A stretch of 64,000 nucleotides of DNA from Allium sativum (lineage: Eukaryota; Streptophyta; Magnoliopsida; Asparagales; Amaryllidaceae), in assembly GCA_030737875.1 (NCBI GenBank), contig CM060911.1:53132501-53196500 (forward strand). Direction: 5' to 3'. The notes under the pieces were generated by a model. It searched no databases, was not told the DNA's origin, and saw nothing but the letters and a program-made list of their open reading frames with translations. Made by a program: the position numbers and the translations under genes. Shown piece after piece: positions 47,955 to 60,040 of the stretch (within the stretch, counting starts at the first letter, position 1; every line of letters begins with the position of its first letter).

Positions 47955-48849
47955 CACTGTTATCACGTCGACAACAAGTCGACCAGTCGGTCGATTAAGT
48001 TCGACGACAACCCGACTTTTTCAATTCGACGAGAGCAGAAATCGGATCGCGATTTCTGTTAGCAGATCGAAAAATCGAAAGTAGAAATCAGATCGCGATT
48101 TCTGTTTAAACAAAAAATTTGAACCCTAAAATTCAAAACGCCATTTTTATCGAGATTTGGAAGCGATTTCTGCTTTATCTAAAGACAAAACATCATCACA
48201 ACTGGAAACTTCGAAACAGAAGGCAAAATCAAAACAAAAAAAGAGCATTCAAACAGAAATTTCGAAGTTGAGAAAAGGACCAAAAAATCGAAACAGAAGG
48301 CACCGTATTTGATAGTCTGGAAAGCAAAATCAAAAGGCAACTCACTAATTTTAGCTTTCTGTTTCTTATTCTTTCTTTCTGCTTCTCTCGTTTTTTTAAA
48401 ACCTTATTTTAGCGTAGAAAGAAAAATAAGTGTTGTTTCAAAAGGCGCTACAGTAACTTAGTATACTATTTCTTGTATTCGCTTGAAAACAGCTGTAGCA
48501 AATGAGACAAAAAAAACTACTGTACCTCTGTACTATTTTCCCCGCTATTCTAGTATACATAATAAAGAAAGTGTACTATTTTACTTCTATTTAGCATAGA
48601 AAAAAAAAGTGCACTAATGTTGTTGTTAGATCAATAGTATGGACAATATGGATATTTGTTGAATTTGAACCTATTATTACGTTGTCTTTGTTGAATTTGA
48701 AATTATTATATATTTATAATTATATCTAATTACATTATATATTTAAATCTAATAAATATATGTATATAAAAGACTTGTCGACTAGTCGGGCGATTTGTCA
48801 ACTAGTCTTCTAAACGGTAGTGGCTCGACTTGGCGTCGTGATAACCTTG
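47955..48849. mobile_element. Non-autonomous hAT-type DNA transposon, 895 bp
   Basis: The 8-bp duplication cactagat is present at 47947-47954 and 48850-48857. Terminal inverted repeats are CACTGTTATCACG at the left and, reversed, CAAGGTTATCACG at the right (11 of 13). Subterminal regions are rich in GTCGA and ACTAGTCG motifs in both orientations (GTCGACCAGTCGGTCGA left, GTCGACTAGTCGGGCGA right), as in hAT elements. The interior has CAGAAATC..GATTTCTG inverted repeats and no transposase frame, so it needs transposase from elsewhere. Confidence 0.8.
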
Positions 48850-48914
48850 CACTAGATGTTTCGCTTTTTCTGTTTAGCATTAATGGACAAATATTAATTT
48901 TCAGTATGTAATAT

Positions 48915-49190
48915 CAATACAACAAAACAATCCTTTTACAACGGGCAAAAACCGTTGTTATATGCTTTTCACTACGGGCAAAAGCCCGTCCTAATATGCG
49001 TCGTCGTAATAGGTCCTTCCTAATTTACAAGGGTCAATGACTGTTGTAAAAGACCGTTGTAATAATGTGCTCTGTCACGTGCACGGACTCTATGACAATG
49101 GCTATAAACCCGTTGTAATAGCTAATTAATTACAAGCGGCTTCTGCCTGTTGTAATACATTATATTACAACAGGTTTTGCCCGTTGCGAA
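48915..49190. repeat. Left subterminal repeats of the CACTA element
   Basis: At least eight copies of motifs such as TACAACGGGC, CCGTTGTAAT and GCCCGTTG, in alternating orientation, several paired as local inverted repeats. They are more diverged than at the right end. Confidence 0.8.
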
Positions 49191-49226
49191 ATAAATGAAG
49201 ATTTATATATAATTGCTGCCATATAG

Positions 49227-49257
<31 letters not shown>

Positions 49258-49410
49258 TATTTAACATGCAATAAATATTGATGCAACAATCAAAATCGCA
49301 TAATAACACATAATAAAAGACTAAAGCAAAAGTCTTAAAATTCCAACACATTTCAAAAAGTTAGATAAGTTTACATCCAAAAGATTTAGATAAGTTTCAT
49401 CGACATAGTT

Positions 49411-50640
49411 CTAACATAAATTACATATCTTCCAAGCATCAGCTCCAAGATTTTTAAAACATACTAAAGCATCGGGATCGGTACTTGCTATCGTCCCCTC
49501 TACAACTATGTTTTCCTCCCAACCCAATAGATTGCACTTTTTGTTCACCAAACCGTCCAGAGTAACCCGATCCAATCGATCTTGAGCCTGCATACAGTTA
49601 CTAGCACGGTATGACTGCAAAAAAAAAAAAAAAAAAAAAAAAAGTTCACCAAATGCAGAAAGAATATATTATTATACATCATTTAAAACTTATTATACAA
49701 CATTTAAGTCTTTCATTGCTGTAACCTTACAGCATTGTACTAAATTCGGAATGTGTACGAAAAGTTAATCTTACGGCAGAGGATACAAGTGCAAACTACA
49801 TAATTAAGGACCCGTTTGGCAAATGTAAGCAAAAACGCTTATGCTAATACAGTAAGTACTTCTACTTTTAAAAAGTCAAAATGTTTGTTTTGGTAAAATA
49901 ACGACTTATAAGTCAAAAGATACAAAATCAATATAGATAAAATTATGTGTTCATAATAGCTTTTTTGCTCTTGTATTAGAATTTTAAAACAAAATATAAG
50001 ATATTTCAAATTTTTAGAAGTAGAATACATGAAAAAAAATTCGATATGGCTAACTATTAATTCAATAGCTTCTTGTTCCATACCAAACTAGATTCGCTGC
50101 TTGAACTCACATTTGTCAGTATCTTGTATGTTGAAGCATATTTTACAAAGAATAATACAAATATATTGAAATTAAAACTGTAATTGTGGAATGTGCCAAT
50201 ATTTTGCAATAAAAAATGAACTTTACATATTGATCTTTAATTCATTAGTAAGATTTAATAGATACTAACTGAACAAATTTACTTGACTATTCTTGTGTAT
50301 TTTTCCAGACTGTTTCATATATAAAGGAATTGTAACTAACATTTTGACCAAGTAAAGAGAAACTATACTGACATGCATGAATTGGTGCCAATTTCTCAAC
50401 CTTTTCTTCTAAGCCAGGTGCAATAGCCTATGAAGAAACAAAAAAATGTGAACATAAGGTCTAAGTTCTGTTGAAATCTATTGAAATACCATCTAAATTT
50501 CAGGTCATGTAAATCATAATACAACATACAATTTACAAACTCACCTCCAATACAAACTTAAACCTTGCCAGCTCCTTAATATTCATCAAGTTCATTTCAG
50601 CAGCAGTAGTTCCATCGTTTTTAAAGTTGACATAAAAATG
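49411..50640 (-). pseudogene. Remnant of the CACTA accessory transposase-type gene (3' exons)
   Basis: Three minus-strand coding pieces. Around 50640-50545: DGTTAAEMNLMNIKELARFK, with a GGAG|GTGAGT donor. 50427-50373: AIAPGLEEKVEKLAPIHA, after a CATAG acceptor. 49620-49411: follows TTTGCAG and contains NLLGWEENIVVEGTIASTDP and LGADAWKI before a TAG stop. The last segment resembles the C-terminal region found in plant Transposase_24/TNP-type proteins of CACTA elements. That comparison is from memory. The upstream exons expected between 50650 and about 55000 are not recognisable. A 25-A tract lies just upstream of the last exon (49619-49643), in the polypyrimidine position on the minus strand. 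Confidence 0.5.
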
Positions 50641-50841
50641 TGAACACAATCATTCTTTCTCACACAAATTATGTTATGTCAATATTGAGTAAACCAACAT
50701 AAATAAAACATAACCTAACAATTTCAAAACAGTGGAATTGCATAAATTCCTTACATAAGGTTTTGCATATTGATACATTCTCAAATTAATACCATTCAAC
50801 ATTCACAAAATGGTAACACATCCCTAAATAGAAATAATATG

Positions 50842-50843
<2 letters not shown>

Positions 50844-50891
<48 letters not shown>
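50844..50891. repeat. TA microsatellite
   Basis: About 48 bases of uninterrupted TA followed by GCGTGTGCGTGT. The opposing frames 50770-51039 and 50796-51035 are translations across it, not genes. Confidence 0.9.
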
Positions 50892-50894
<3 letters not shown>

Positions 50895-50899
50895 TGTGC

Positions 50900-53404
50900 G
50901 TGTATGTATGGTATATACAAAAGGCGATGTATTTGAAAGCCAAACATTTTGGTTCAATTTTGTAATAATTATGAGAAAAGAAAACCATGTTGAATGTAAA
51001 CTATCAACTTTAATAATAATGGAGTTTGAAATCAAATGATTTCTAATACTTCATATAACATTGCCATAAACTTAAAAATGTCCATTCATCTAGTTTTAAC
51101 AAAACACACGTTTGAATGGTTTAGTCATCAAGAACTAATTTACATTTGTGACCCAACAAACTGGAATTATATATGCCTTATAAAATGGTTTAAATAGGAG
51201 CAATTTTACCAAATATAATAACAATCAGTAGATATATTTTAGGTCTTTTTAGATATGGATTGACTGTAACTAGATTTTGTTTCTAGTATGGTTAAAATTG
51301 TTTGACATCATAGACTAGTAAAATTACACATATTGGAGGTCAAGTTTAATAAAGGTTAGGCATACAACCAATACAAAGCTTTGAAAAATAAAAATTCAGA
51401 TTACAAAGTACCATTACAGCCAAAGCATATATGATTAAAAAACACAAAATTACTATTTCCATTGCAGTAAAGGTCATTAACACCATCTGACTCACAACAT
51501 TATTTCCTAAATACCAAAGAATACATATATGTGCATTTATTTCCTAAGTAAAATTCCTTACATAAGGTTTTGCATATTATTTCTTACATTTTTGTTCCTG
51601 CACTGTAAGATGCAGTTCATTTCAGCTAATAATTTATGGCAGCTAATAGTAAGCTATATATTAAAGTTATAATTTATAGTAATTTAAATATTCCTCTCCT
51701 TTCGTCGAGTTTCATCTAATTTTCTATTGAAAGCATCACTATTTATGTTTACAGTAGATTAACATAATATTTTCTGTCTTTTTAGCTTTGTAAATGTACG
51801 TAGTACGCAACACTAAAAGCAATGACATAATTCATTTCAAAGGCAAGTGAGTGCTTTCTTTACCATTTAGCTTCTATTTATGTACTATGAACACGTCAAT
51901 TTTCTAGTTTTACCCGTATCTTATTGGCTTGGTCTCTTGCCTTTCTTCCAACCTTGCAGTATTTATCACAATTGGATTCTAATCATTTTTAGATTAAAAA
52001 AAACAGATATGAACTGTCTTAATTTTATCCGTAGTACTTTACAAGAACTGTATTTTATTGGCATACAGAGACCATGTCCAAAAGAAAAGGAAAAAAGGGG
52101 ATCAACAAACCACTACTGATAAAAACTGAGTGATGAGCAATTTGTTATAGAATAGAAAGCACTCACTAGAATATATTACTCGCATAATTTAGATTTAAAT
52201 CATAAGAGAAAAACTCAGATTAAAGAACGAACAATTGAAGATTGGAACGATAACAACGAATTAAAGAAGAAAAAGCATACCTTTGTCGAAGTATCGAGGA
52301 GAACTCGAGCGTTTTTTGGATGAACGAGATAATCAAGAAAAATTGCTTTCAGTGGCTTGGTCTTACTTTCAGTGGAGCTCTTTGTGGTTGATCACGGCAA
52401 CTGTGGGAAGAGACAATTTCCACCTGAACTCCAAAAAAAAAAAAAAAAAAATACATACTCAAAATTAGGTGAACCCAGAAAAATGTGAAACAAGTTAACA
52501 TGCATATATAAAATGAGACAATAAAGTAAAGCATGCATGCATATGCTATAAAACATGCATGCATAAACAAATTATTCGTAATTTCCATTGGATTAAAAAA
52601 TGATTCATTAGTATTTCAATTTGTCATTTGGGTCGTAGAATTTTTAAATGATTATAGCAGGGCCTTGAGAGCTAGCATATTATCTTCCTATTATGTTGTT
52701 CTATTGAATTTATAACAGTGATCAATTTATCTTCCTATTATGCAGGGCCTTGATAAGGCAAGTAGTGCAGGTTAACAAAGTGTATATCCAGCATGTAGGT
52801 GTTGAATGATTTCAGTCCAAGCTGTAAGGCTTCAGGTAACTAGTTCCCATGAATGAATAAAAATACATGCTTCAGGTACTCATTTACAATTTGAGCCAAG
52901 ATATGCTTCAGGTAATTCCATTTACAAATGGGTAAACATGGTTTCAAATAAACTAATGGGTGACATGTTTCAAGTAACAAATGAACATCAGGCTTCCAAG
53001 TAAACAAATGAGTAAACATGGTTTTCTATTAACAAGTCAAACTGAAACCGGAGTGTTCGTCTACATATATATTCAGTTGCGATACTTTTTAAAAACATGG
53101 TTCGAAATTTCAGGAACTGACAACCACATTCAGGTTCCACGAGATCAGTTCAAGTTCATTCAAGCCCCTTTCTATTAATTTTAAACAAGAAAAAGGTGCC
53201 ACATTTCAGTTTTATTTTTTCAAACCATGATCAACGAGATCAAACCGGTATGCAATACGAACATATGGAACCACAATCAAAACCCCAATCAAAATCACGC
53301 AACCATTCAAGCAAACAAAAACAACAAAACCAACTATTATATTATAGTTTAAATATCGAGCTTAATCTACTTTAAACATATTTAATCGTGAGTGAGATCT
53401 CACC
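50900..53404. other. CACTA interior without recognisable coding
   Basis: AT-rich. 52281-52430 is a mildly GC-richer patch ending on the minus strand at CAAAG|GTATGC, possibly an old exon of the accessory gene, but its frames are broken. 52790-52990 has dispersed GCTTCAGGTAA motifs. Confidence 0.35.
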
Positions 53405-53865
53405 TTGAATGCAGCAGGAAGACGGTGCAAGCAGCGAAGCAGCGGAGCGAAGGTGCTAGCGCTCAGGTGGAGACTTCAGGTGGCTCGAGGAGGAGATAAA
53501 TGCGGAGCGAATCTGGGGCATCGGAGTAGGTTTCGATCGGAGTCTTGGGCTCGGATCTGAGGCAGAGCGTTGACTTTCAGCAAGGAGAGGCACGGACTAC
53601 TGCTTGGTTGGCGGAGTTGATACGCTCGGCGATGCTGGAGAAGTTGATTCGATGGAGGCCATGGATTAATTTGTGGATTCAATTTGCGGTGATGGTGAGA
53701 CTGCTGAAAGGCGGAGCGGCTTGATTGAGAGGAAGGAAGAATGATTTTTGTCAGAGTTTTATTTAGGGAAAACAGTTCGGCCATTGCTTGATTTTGATTT
53801 TCCGATTTGGGGATGAAATCGTTTGCTAAGAGAAGGAAGAGAGGGTATACGGCTATCATTAAAAG
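53405..53865 (-). other. GC-rich exon-like segment with a 127-codon frame
   Basis: On the minus strand an open frame (53859-53476) starts MIAVYPLFLLLAND and becomes Ser/Pro/Arg/Gln-rich. The GC-rich block ends at GCATTCAAG|GTGAG (53404-53405), a good donor. It has no recognised domain. Position and composition suit the leader or first exon of the CACTA transcript or a captured host exon. A transit-peptide-like reading is possible in another frame. Confidence 0.35.
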
Positions 53866-55047
53866 AATTTGGGGAAAAAAATAATTTTTAGACAGAAGGA
53901 GAAAATGAAGAACAAAAGAAAGGGATGGAATAAAATAAGGAAAGGTGGAAAAAGGTAACGATGGACACGCGTGATTTCAAACGAAGGCAAGTGTCCATAT
54001 TTCTCCTATTTGATACAAGTGTCCAAATTTATTTTAAAATATTATTTCTCACATATTAATACAATTTATACTATGCGTATGAATTCAATACAAATGTATA
54101 CATTTCAAATACATTACTAGATTTTTATTAAACCCAATCAACTAAACAAATTCTATTTAAATCAAGTACCCAAGTTAAATAAATAAATCAAATTTATAAT
54201 TTCTAAAATATATTCAATTAGTCTATAATATTAAAATCATTAAAAGTCAACAAAACAAATTTTGACCTAAGACAAAATTTAAATTTACTCAAATAAAAAT
54301 TAAATTCAAAACCAAGCTAAAATAGAATAGAATTTCAAAATTATAAATAAAAATAAATTTCTTAAATACCAAATTTAAATTAATTTCAAAATTATAAATA
54401 AAAATAAATTTCGTAAGTGTTTTTTTGTTCAGATTCTAGAATGGGGATACAAGTGAATAATTATTTTTATTTTATTTATGCAGATATCAATCATGTGATA
54501 AAATGATCTTGCTACCTTATAATGGTCGCACCACTTGGAACGAAAGATGAAAACTTATTCAGGAAATCTAAGGAAAAAAATGAAGCAGGTCACAATTTTA
54601 TTGCAAATTTTCTCTTTTATAGAAAAATTGTTGTTTATTTGATCAATTTATCTTAACTTAAGGTTCTAAAGTTTAAATTTCAATTATACTATTCAAAATA
54701 ACATTCCTGTACCTAATCTACATAGTTGTGCAACTGACAGTTATGCATAAGCAAGATTCTGGAACACTTTCTATAACTGCTCTTGACATCGGATTCAATA
54801 ATTGCAGCAACAGTTCCACAACAAATTTTAGCAAAAACAACACAACACGTTTCATCAACAATTTGCCTGATGCAAAAATAAAGTCATGCATACCAATATA
54901 ATGTGTAAAAGACGACATGTCTCAATTACCTTGTCAGTCACCGCCTCTTGCGTTTTGAGCATAATGGATTCAAATGGCATACAATGAGAGAAACCAATGG
55001 TCTAATCGGATTAGAGGCAGACTGAAGGAGGTGGTCGTCGATTGGAG
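53866..55047. other. AT-rich CACTA interior
   Basis: Low-complexity A/T stretches, including a near-direct repeat around 54330 and 54380 (TTCAAAATTATAAATAAAAA). I see no gene. The 66-codon minus frame 54718-54918 has no motif. Confidence 0.4.
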
Positions 55048-55180
55048 GAGAGGCTGCGGTTGATCTGAGGGGAAGCAACAGTTATTCTAAGGGGAGGCAG
55101 CGGTAGACTGAGAGATCGCGGCGGTTGATCTGAAGGGAAGCAACAATTGTTCTGAGGGGAGGCTGCGGTAGACTGAGAGA
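55048..55180. repeat. Two-copy tandem repeat of about 62 bp
   Basis: Two GC-richer copies share GCGGTTGATCTGA, GGGAAGCAACA and GCGGTAGACTGAGAGATC, just before a CTAGGGTTTTC stretch. Confidence 0.75.
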
Positions 55181-55701
55181 TCTAGGGTTTTCTTTTTAAT
55201 CTTACGGCCGACAATGAGAAATAGTGATTGGGACTAACAGTGATTTATTTATGGATAATTGTATCGGGATGAGCTTTGATGCTTTTATTTTTATTATTTG
55301 TGTATGGCAAATTAATGAAACTAAACATTTATTAAATATTAAATTATAATAAGATATGTAATTTATTTCAAGCCGAACAAATATTTATCCCGATGCCGCC
55401 ATATTTATATTCGTTTCCAAATATTATTAAGGTTATTGTACATTCAGATCCACCTTCTGAATGTTTGATATTTTCCTTATCAATGGTTGAAAATGAAATA
55501 GTCGATATTTCCCATATCAATATGATTTTGGTTACTGAAAGGGGATGAAGATGAAATAATTGAAACATATCAATAGTTGAAAACATAAAATCAAAACAAA
55601 ATGATTACGAAATGTTTGTGTTTCATTATTACTTTTAAAATTCATAGTTGTACCAAAACAAGAGCAAATGAGTGAAACTACTTTTAAAAACAATAGATCT
55701 C

Positions 55702-55925
55702 ACCCACCGTTCGTAGCTCGGGTGGTTCAGGAGTGGGAGATGGGGATCTAAGCACTGTGTGCGGGCAGGTCCGAATCTCGCTGTGAACCACTTGGGGGGC
55801 TAGGACGTTACGTATCTGTGTGCGACGCCTATACAAAAGCGGGGTAGATACACGGCGCAGGGTTTATTTAAGTGAGCGTCAATGTATGCTGTGATCTTAA
55901 GGTTCCACGTGTTACTCAAAAAATA
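55702..55925 (+). mobile_element. tRNA-derived SINE inserted in the CACTA element
   Basis: A perfect 16-bp target duplication (aaaaacaatagatctc at 55686-55701 and 55926-55941) flanks a 224-bp body. The head has a pol III A box (TAGCTCGGGTGG) and a B box (GGTCCGAATCTC). The body is GC-rich compared with its surroundings, and the 3' end is a short A-rich tail. It has no coding capacity; mobilisation depends on LINE enzymes. The tight duplication shows it arrived after the CACTA insertion or moved within it. Confidence 0.88.
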
Positions 55926-55941
55926 AAAAACAATAGATCTC

Positions 55942-56789
55942 CTTCAGAAAATTTTAAAGTTTTTAAACTATGAAACGAAAATACTAATTTAATTATTAAA
56001 TATCAAATACAAGATAATTAAAATTACTTGTTAATTATATTAATTACTTGTTAATTATATTAATTACCAATTAATTATTAATTATTAGTCTTACTTAATG
56101 ATTATTTGATACACACTATTTAATGGTATTAATTATTAGAAAATACTGGTTTTTATTTATTAGTTATTTATTATCAGTTGTTACTTATTACTTATTGATT
56201 ATAACTGAATATTAATTATTAAGTACTAATCATTATATGCCTTTTATTAATTATTATTTCTTAATCATAAATAAACATTAACTATAATTTACTAATTAAT
56301 AACGACTAATCATAATATATTATTGAATATAAAATATAATTAATGGTTATAGAAAACAATTATCTATGGCATATCTATAATATAAAATTATATTTTATAA
56401 TCATTTTAACTTTTTAAAATTTAAATAATGTTTATAATTTTTATTTTTAAATTTTTGTCAAAATTTCAAATTTTAATTCTATTTTTTTAATATAAGAAAA
56501 TTTATCTTAGAAATTTTTAAATCTCAAATTTTTTGTAACATTAGATATAAATTATAACAAGTATTTACATTATTAAATACCAAAAAGGTAATAATAAATA
56601 TCACTTCCTAATTATTAAAAATTACACATTAATAAAAAAATATTAAAAATAAAGTATCAAATACATATTAAATATTAATTATTAATTCTTTAGTATTTAA
56701 TAAAAATTATCAAATGTTAATTACTAAGTAATAAATATTAATTATTACTATAAATAACTTAGTATTTATTATTGTTATTTATTTATTTG
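55942..56789. other. Very AT-rich low-complexity CACTA interior
   Basis: Many TTAATTATTA-type near-repeats in both orientations, with high folding potential. No gene. Confidence 0.6.
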
Positions 56790-57096
56790 CATCTCTTACA
56801 ACGGGCATTATGACCGTTGTAAATTTGCACCTCTTACAACGAGCATTTTATGACCGTTGTAAAATTGACACCTATTACAATGGGCATTTTGTGAGCGTTG
56901 TTAAATTGACATATATTACAACGAGCCAAAAATGACCGTTGTAATAGCAATCAACTACAACGGACAGTCATTGCCCGTTGTAAAAAGAGTGTTGTATAGG
57001 GCATCTATTACAACGGGCTTGAATGCACCGTTGTAATAACACTCTATTACAACGGGTTTTTACTGCCCGTTGTAATAGGATGTTTTTGTTGTAGTG
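56790..57096. repeat. Right subterminal repeats of the CACTA element
   Basis: About seven hairpin-like pairs of TACAACGGGC and GCCCGTTGTAA, each with a short loop (for example TTACAACGGGCATT..GACCGTTGTAAA). They end in TTTTTGTTGTAGTG, the intact terminus. Confidence 0.85.
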
Positions 57097-57099
57097 TAT

Positions 57100-58366
57100 G
57101 AAACTGTTGGCCATGTCCACCATGGGGACAGAATAATTATGTAGCATTTAATGAGAATCTGTAAAGGCTCATGTATATACAAGCATGGATGTAATTTTTG
57201 GATTATAAAAATAGACAATTCCTCCATTAATTATTCATTTAACTTTTGGATTATAAAAAATGGGTATTTTTTCAACTGACTATCGTAAGAGGAAGTTGCG
57301 ATTGATTCAATGATGATTGATCTGGACTTATCTGATAATAATATTCAGTGCTATCTGATGTAGTTTAATGCTTTCTCATGGGTTTTTCATATATATGTTA
57401 TTCCTTTGTAACTGTAGTTCCATGAAAGGAGTTTTAATTCATGGTGGAACAAAAACTACAACCAAATAGAGAGAATTTGTTACCTTTTACTGTTACTTTG
57501 TATTTTCCATTTTCACAAAAATGCAATATGTAACAATTCATCATTTTATCTGGCGTGGGAATGCATAATGCATGCTGTAAATGAAAGCGAGGAGAGAATA
57601 TTATGTGTAGAAAGATGGAAAATAAATAAATCAGATTAGTTTTTCCTTACTGTAATTTTAGAATATACCTATTTTAACTGTCTCAAGCGATTGTGTAAAT
57701 TTGTAAACTTCATTGTGTTTCAGTACAGAATAATTCTGCTGGGAATTGAATAATAGATTTTCATCTCCAGTAAAGAGAATTTGTTGACATATTGTGGTAT
57801 CGGTTGGTCATATTGATTTCTATAAAAGCATATCCTCTGGCATAGGAACAACTTATATAAATTCAGCCCCTACGTTTCTTTGTTCTATATGAAGGAATAT
57901 TCTATAACAATATCAACCTACCAGACATCATTCTAGCATTTCGGTTAAGTCCTGCATCCCATCGTTCCTTTTGTTCACAATACAATTATACGTAAGCATT
58001 ATTTACAGTACATAATTTACTATAATGTCATGCCATCTGATCTTGCTGCCATCTTGCCATTTGTATTATCGGACTCACATACTTACATCCCTTTAGCTAA
58101 AAAAAGATGACTAGCTGAATATCACTGCACTAGGATATGGTAGTTCTTCTGCCTCACTGGGTATCTAATGATACTATTTGTGATGTTAGACCTAAAGATT
58201 TATTGCAGGGTTTTTTTAAACTGGAAACTTTCATGGCTGTATGATGGAACTTTTGAGTTGTTTTATCTATCAGATGTGTTCCAATTTGTATAGTGATTTT
58301 TATGCCTGTGTTAAAAGAATATACTTTTACATTAGACTTCTGATGTTACGATAATTGCTTTGGCAG
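57100..58366. other. Intergenic sequence right of the CACTA element
   Basis: No recognised gene and no repeats that I can support. Confidence 0.4.
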
Positions 58367-58464
58367 CTCCCAGGGTTTGGAAATATGTTGACAAAGTGAC
58401 AACTGAATTCCTCACCAAATTTCATAGTTCTGCAGACCTGCTATTCGATTATTTCAATCCATAG
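58367..58464 (+). other. Exon-like segment, terminal
   Basis: Follows TTTGGCAG. The frame reads PRVWKYVDKVTTEFLTKF, then SSADLLFDYFNP and a TAG at 58462-58464. Protein-like composition, no family recognised. It may be a last exon or a decayed fragment. Confidence 0.25.
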
Positions 58465-58508
58465 TTTTGAACTGAATTGGTGAATTTAATTTTTACTATG
58501 TGCGATTA

Positions 58509-58705
58509 AATGAACTGAAAGAGTTTGAGCAATTATCTCTTAACGAGTTGAAAAAGATGGAAAAAGCGATTGAAGAAGGTAGATAAATAAAGGTTGAAAC
58601 CATGATTAAGGGGAATAGCGTTAAAATATGTTTGCTTCTCTTTTTTACTTTCTAGTTTATTAATATTTTTTTTGCAGAAAATGACCAATGCAATGGCAAA
58701 GGATG
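58509..58705 (+). other. Two exon-like segments encoding a charged helix
   Basis: 58509-58578 reads NELKEFEQLSLNELKKMEKA and ends at a GTAGAT donor-like site. 58677-58705 follows TTTTTTTTGCAG and continues in phase as ENDQCNGKG with a stop. The amphipathic Glu/Lys/Leu pattern suggests a coiled coil. No recognised family. Confidence 0.25.
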
Positions 58706-59838
58706 AATAAACATTAAGAAGCATCCTGAAGTGAAAAGGAGATTTGATGATGACAACTAGGGCTACTAAAGTTGCAGTTCACAAAACTCTAATTTTCATT
58801 TGTTCAAATTTCGCTCCTTACTACCTTTCTTTCATGTTATTTCTTTGTCCAACTTTTTTTGCTGTCTACTACTTTTGTGTTTGTATGAACAAATGTATTT
58901 ATACAACATTCAAAAACAAGTGAATAAGAATGGTCATTTGTCTTTAATTCAGCTAAAATGATGCTATTAAGACCAGTTTTTAGTCATTAAATAACTAGAA
59001 TATTTTTCCTATATATCAGTAGTAGATTTCGATTAAAATTACAAGTTTTCTAGATTATAAGAAACTTAATACTGTACAGTCTTAATTGACTATGCGGTTT
59101 AAGCTACTTTTTGGCTCCTATGTTCTACTGGTACTATACAAGAACAATTACACATTTTATATATCATATCATTAATATGTTTAGAGTGATTGATCTAAAG
59201 CAATTTTTCTTGTTTTGATTCAATTAACTAGCTTAATTTGAAGAAACTATTAGTTTGCGATTAATTCAGCAATTCCTTTTGGTTATTCGGTTAAATGTAA
59301 GTTGATAATCTTCATGATTTTTTTCAGCTGATTCTATTAAGGTGGAACCAAGTAACATATTAGTCCAATAAATATCATGGAGGTATATTTTTGTTTTAAC
59401 CAAAGGTATGAATTTACAAAATAACTTTTAGTTATTAATACAAAATTTCCATGTGCAACTTTGTATTTATTAAGGGAAACATTTTCAGAGTCTTGGCTGG
59501 CAATTATTTTTGACCTATATGTAACAAAACAGGCAGCATAAACCATATTTTCCCTAGACTTCAATCAAATCAAATTTAAAATATTAAAATAAAAGAAAAC
59601 AATTAAAGCAATAATTATTTGAGTAAAAATTATAATACTTAAGGACATCTCTTACAACATGGCGTTAAGATTATTTATGTAGAGGTTTTAAGAAGGGAAG
59701 CACGTTAATTGCAATTAAACATTATATATAAATATTATAAGCATCAATAATTTTAAAACATATACAAGTAACATAGAAAGAAAGAAAACTACAGTAGAGG
59801 CTTCATGCATTAAAATAGGATATACTTACTTTTTTCAT
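58706..59838. other. Intergenic AT-rich sequence
   Basis: No supported gene. The 75-codon minus frame 59337-59564 lacks motifs. Confidence 0.4.
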
Positions 59839-59848
59839 ATGCACAAAT

Positions 59849-60030
59849 GAGAAATGCTAAGCACACTCTCCCTTAGGGAGAGTGACCTTATACTTGCCAC
59901 CTGATTGGTGGAAATGGATTGACATTTATTATATCATATATAGCTAATGATTAGTGTCAACTCATTTCCACCAATCAGGTGGCAAGTACAAGCTCACTCT
60001 CCCTAAGGGAGAGTGAGCTTAACATTTCTC
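59849..60030. mobile_element. Fold-back MITE, Mutator-like, 182 bp
   Basis: Nearly perfect inverted arms of about 76 bases enclose a spacer of about 30 bases. The ends are GAGAAATG and CATTTCTC. The target duplication atgcacaaat is perfect (59839-59848 and 60031-60040). A 9-10 bp duplication and a GAGAAAT terminus fit Mutator-like MITEs. Each arm also holds an inner palindrome CTCTCCCTTAGGGAGAG. The few arm mismatches suggest a fairly recent insertion. Confidence 0.9.
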
Positions 60031-60040
60031 ATGCACAAAT

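Larger units (their letters stand above)
48915..57096 (-). mobile_element. CACTA (En/Spm) element, 8.2 kb, defective
   Basis: The right end, read inward, is CACTACAACAAAAACATCC. The left end is CAATACAACAAAACAATCC, with the C of CACTA mutated. The 3-bp duplication tat flanks both (48912-48914; 57097-57099). Both subterminal zones are packed with TACAACGGGC-type repeats in both orientations, the binding-site pattern of CACTA accessory proteins. The interior carries fragments of a minus-strand accessory gene (49411-50640) but no DDE transposase frame. A SINE sits at 55702-55925. The mutated terminus and decayed gene indicate a non-functional copy. Confidence 0.85.

Noticed and set aside
50770..51039. 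Frames on both strands of 79-89 codons
   Set aside because: They are translations through a TA microsatellite.
55942..56789. Possible replication origin or matrix attachment region
   Set aside because: The extreme AT content would fit, but low-complexity CACTA filler explains it and no specific motif supports either function.
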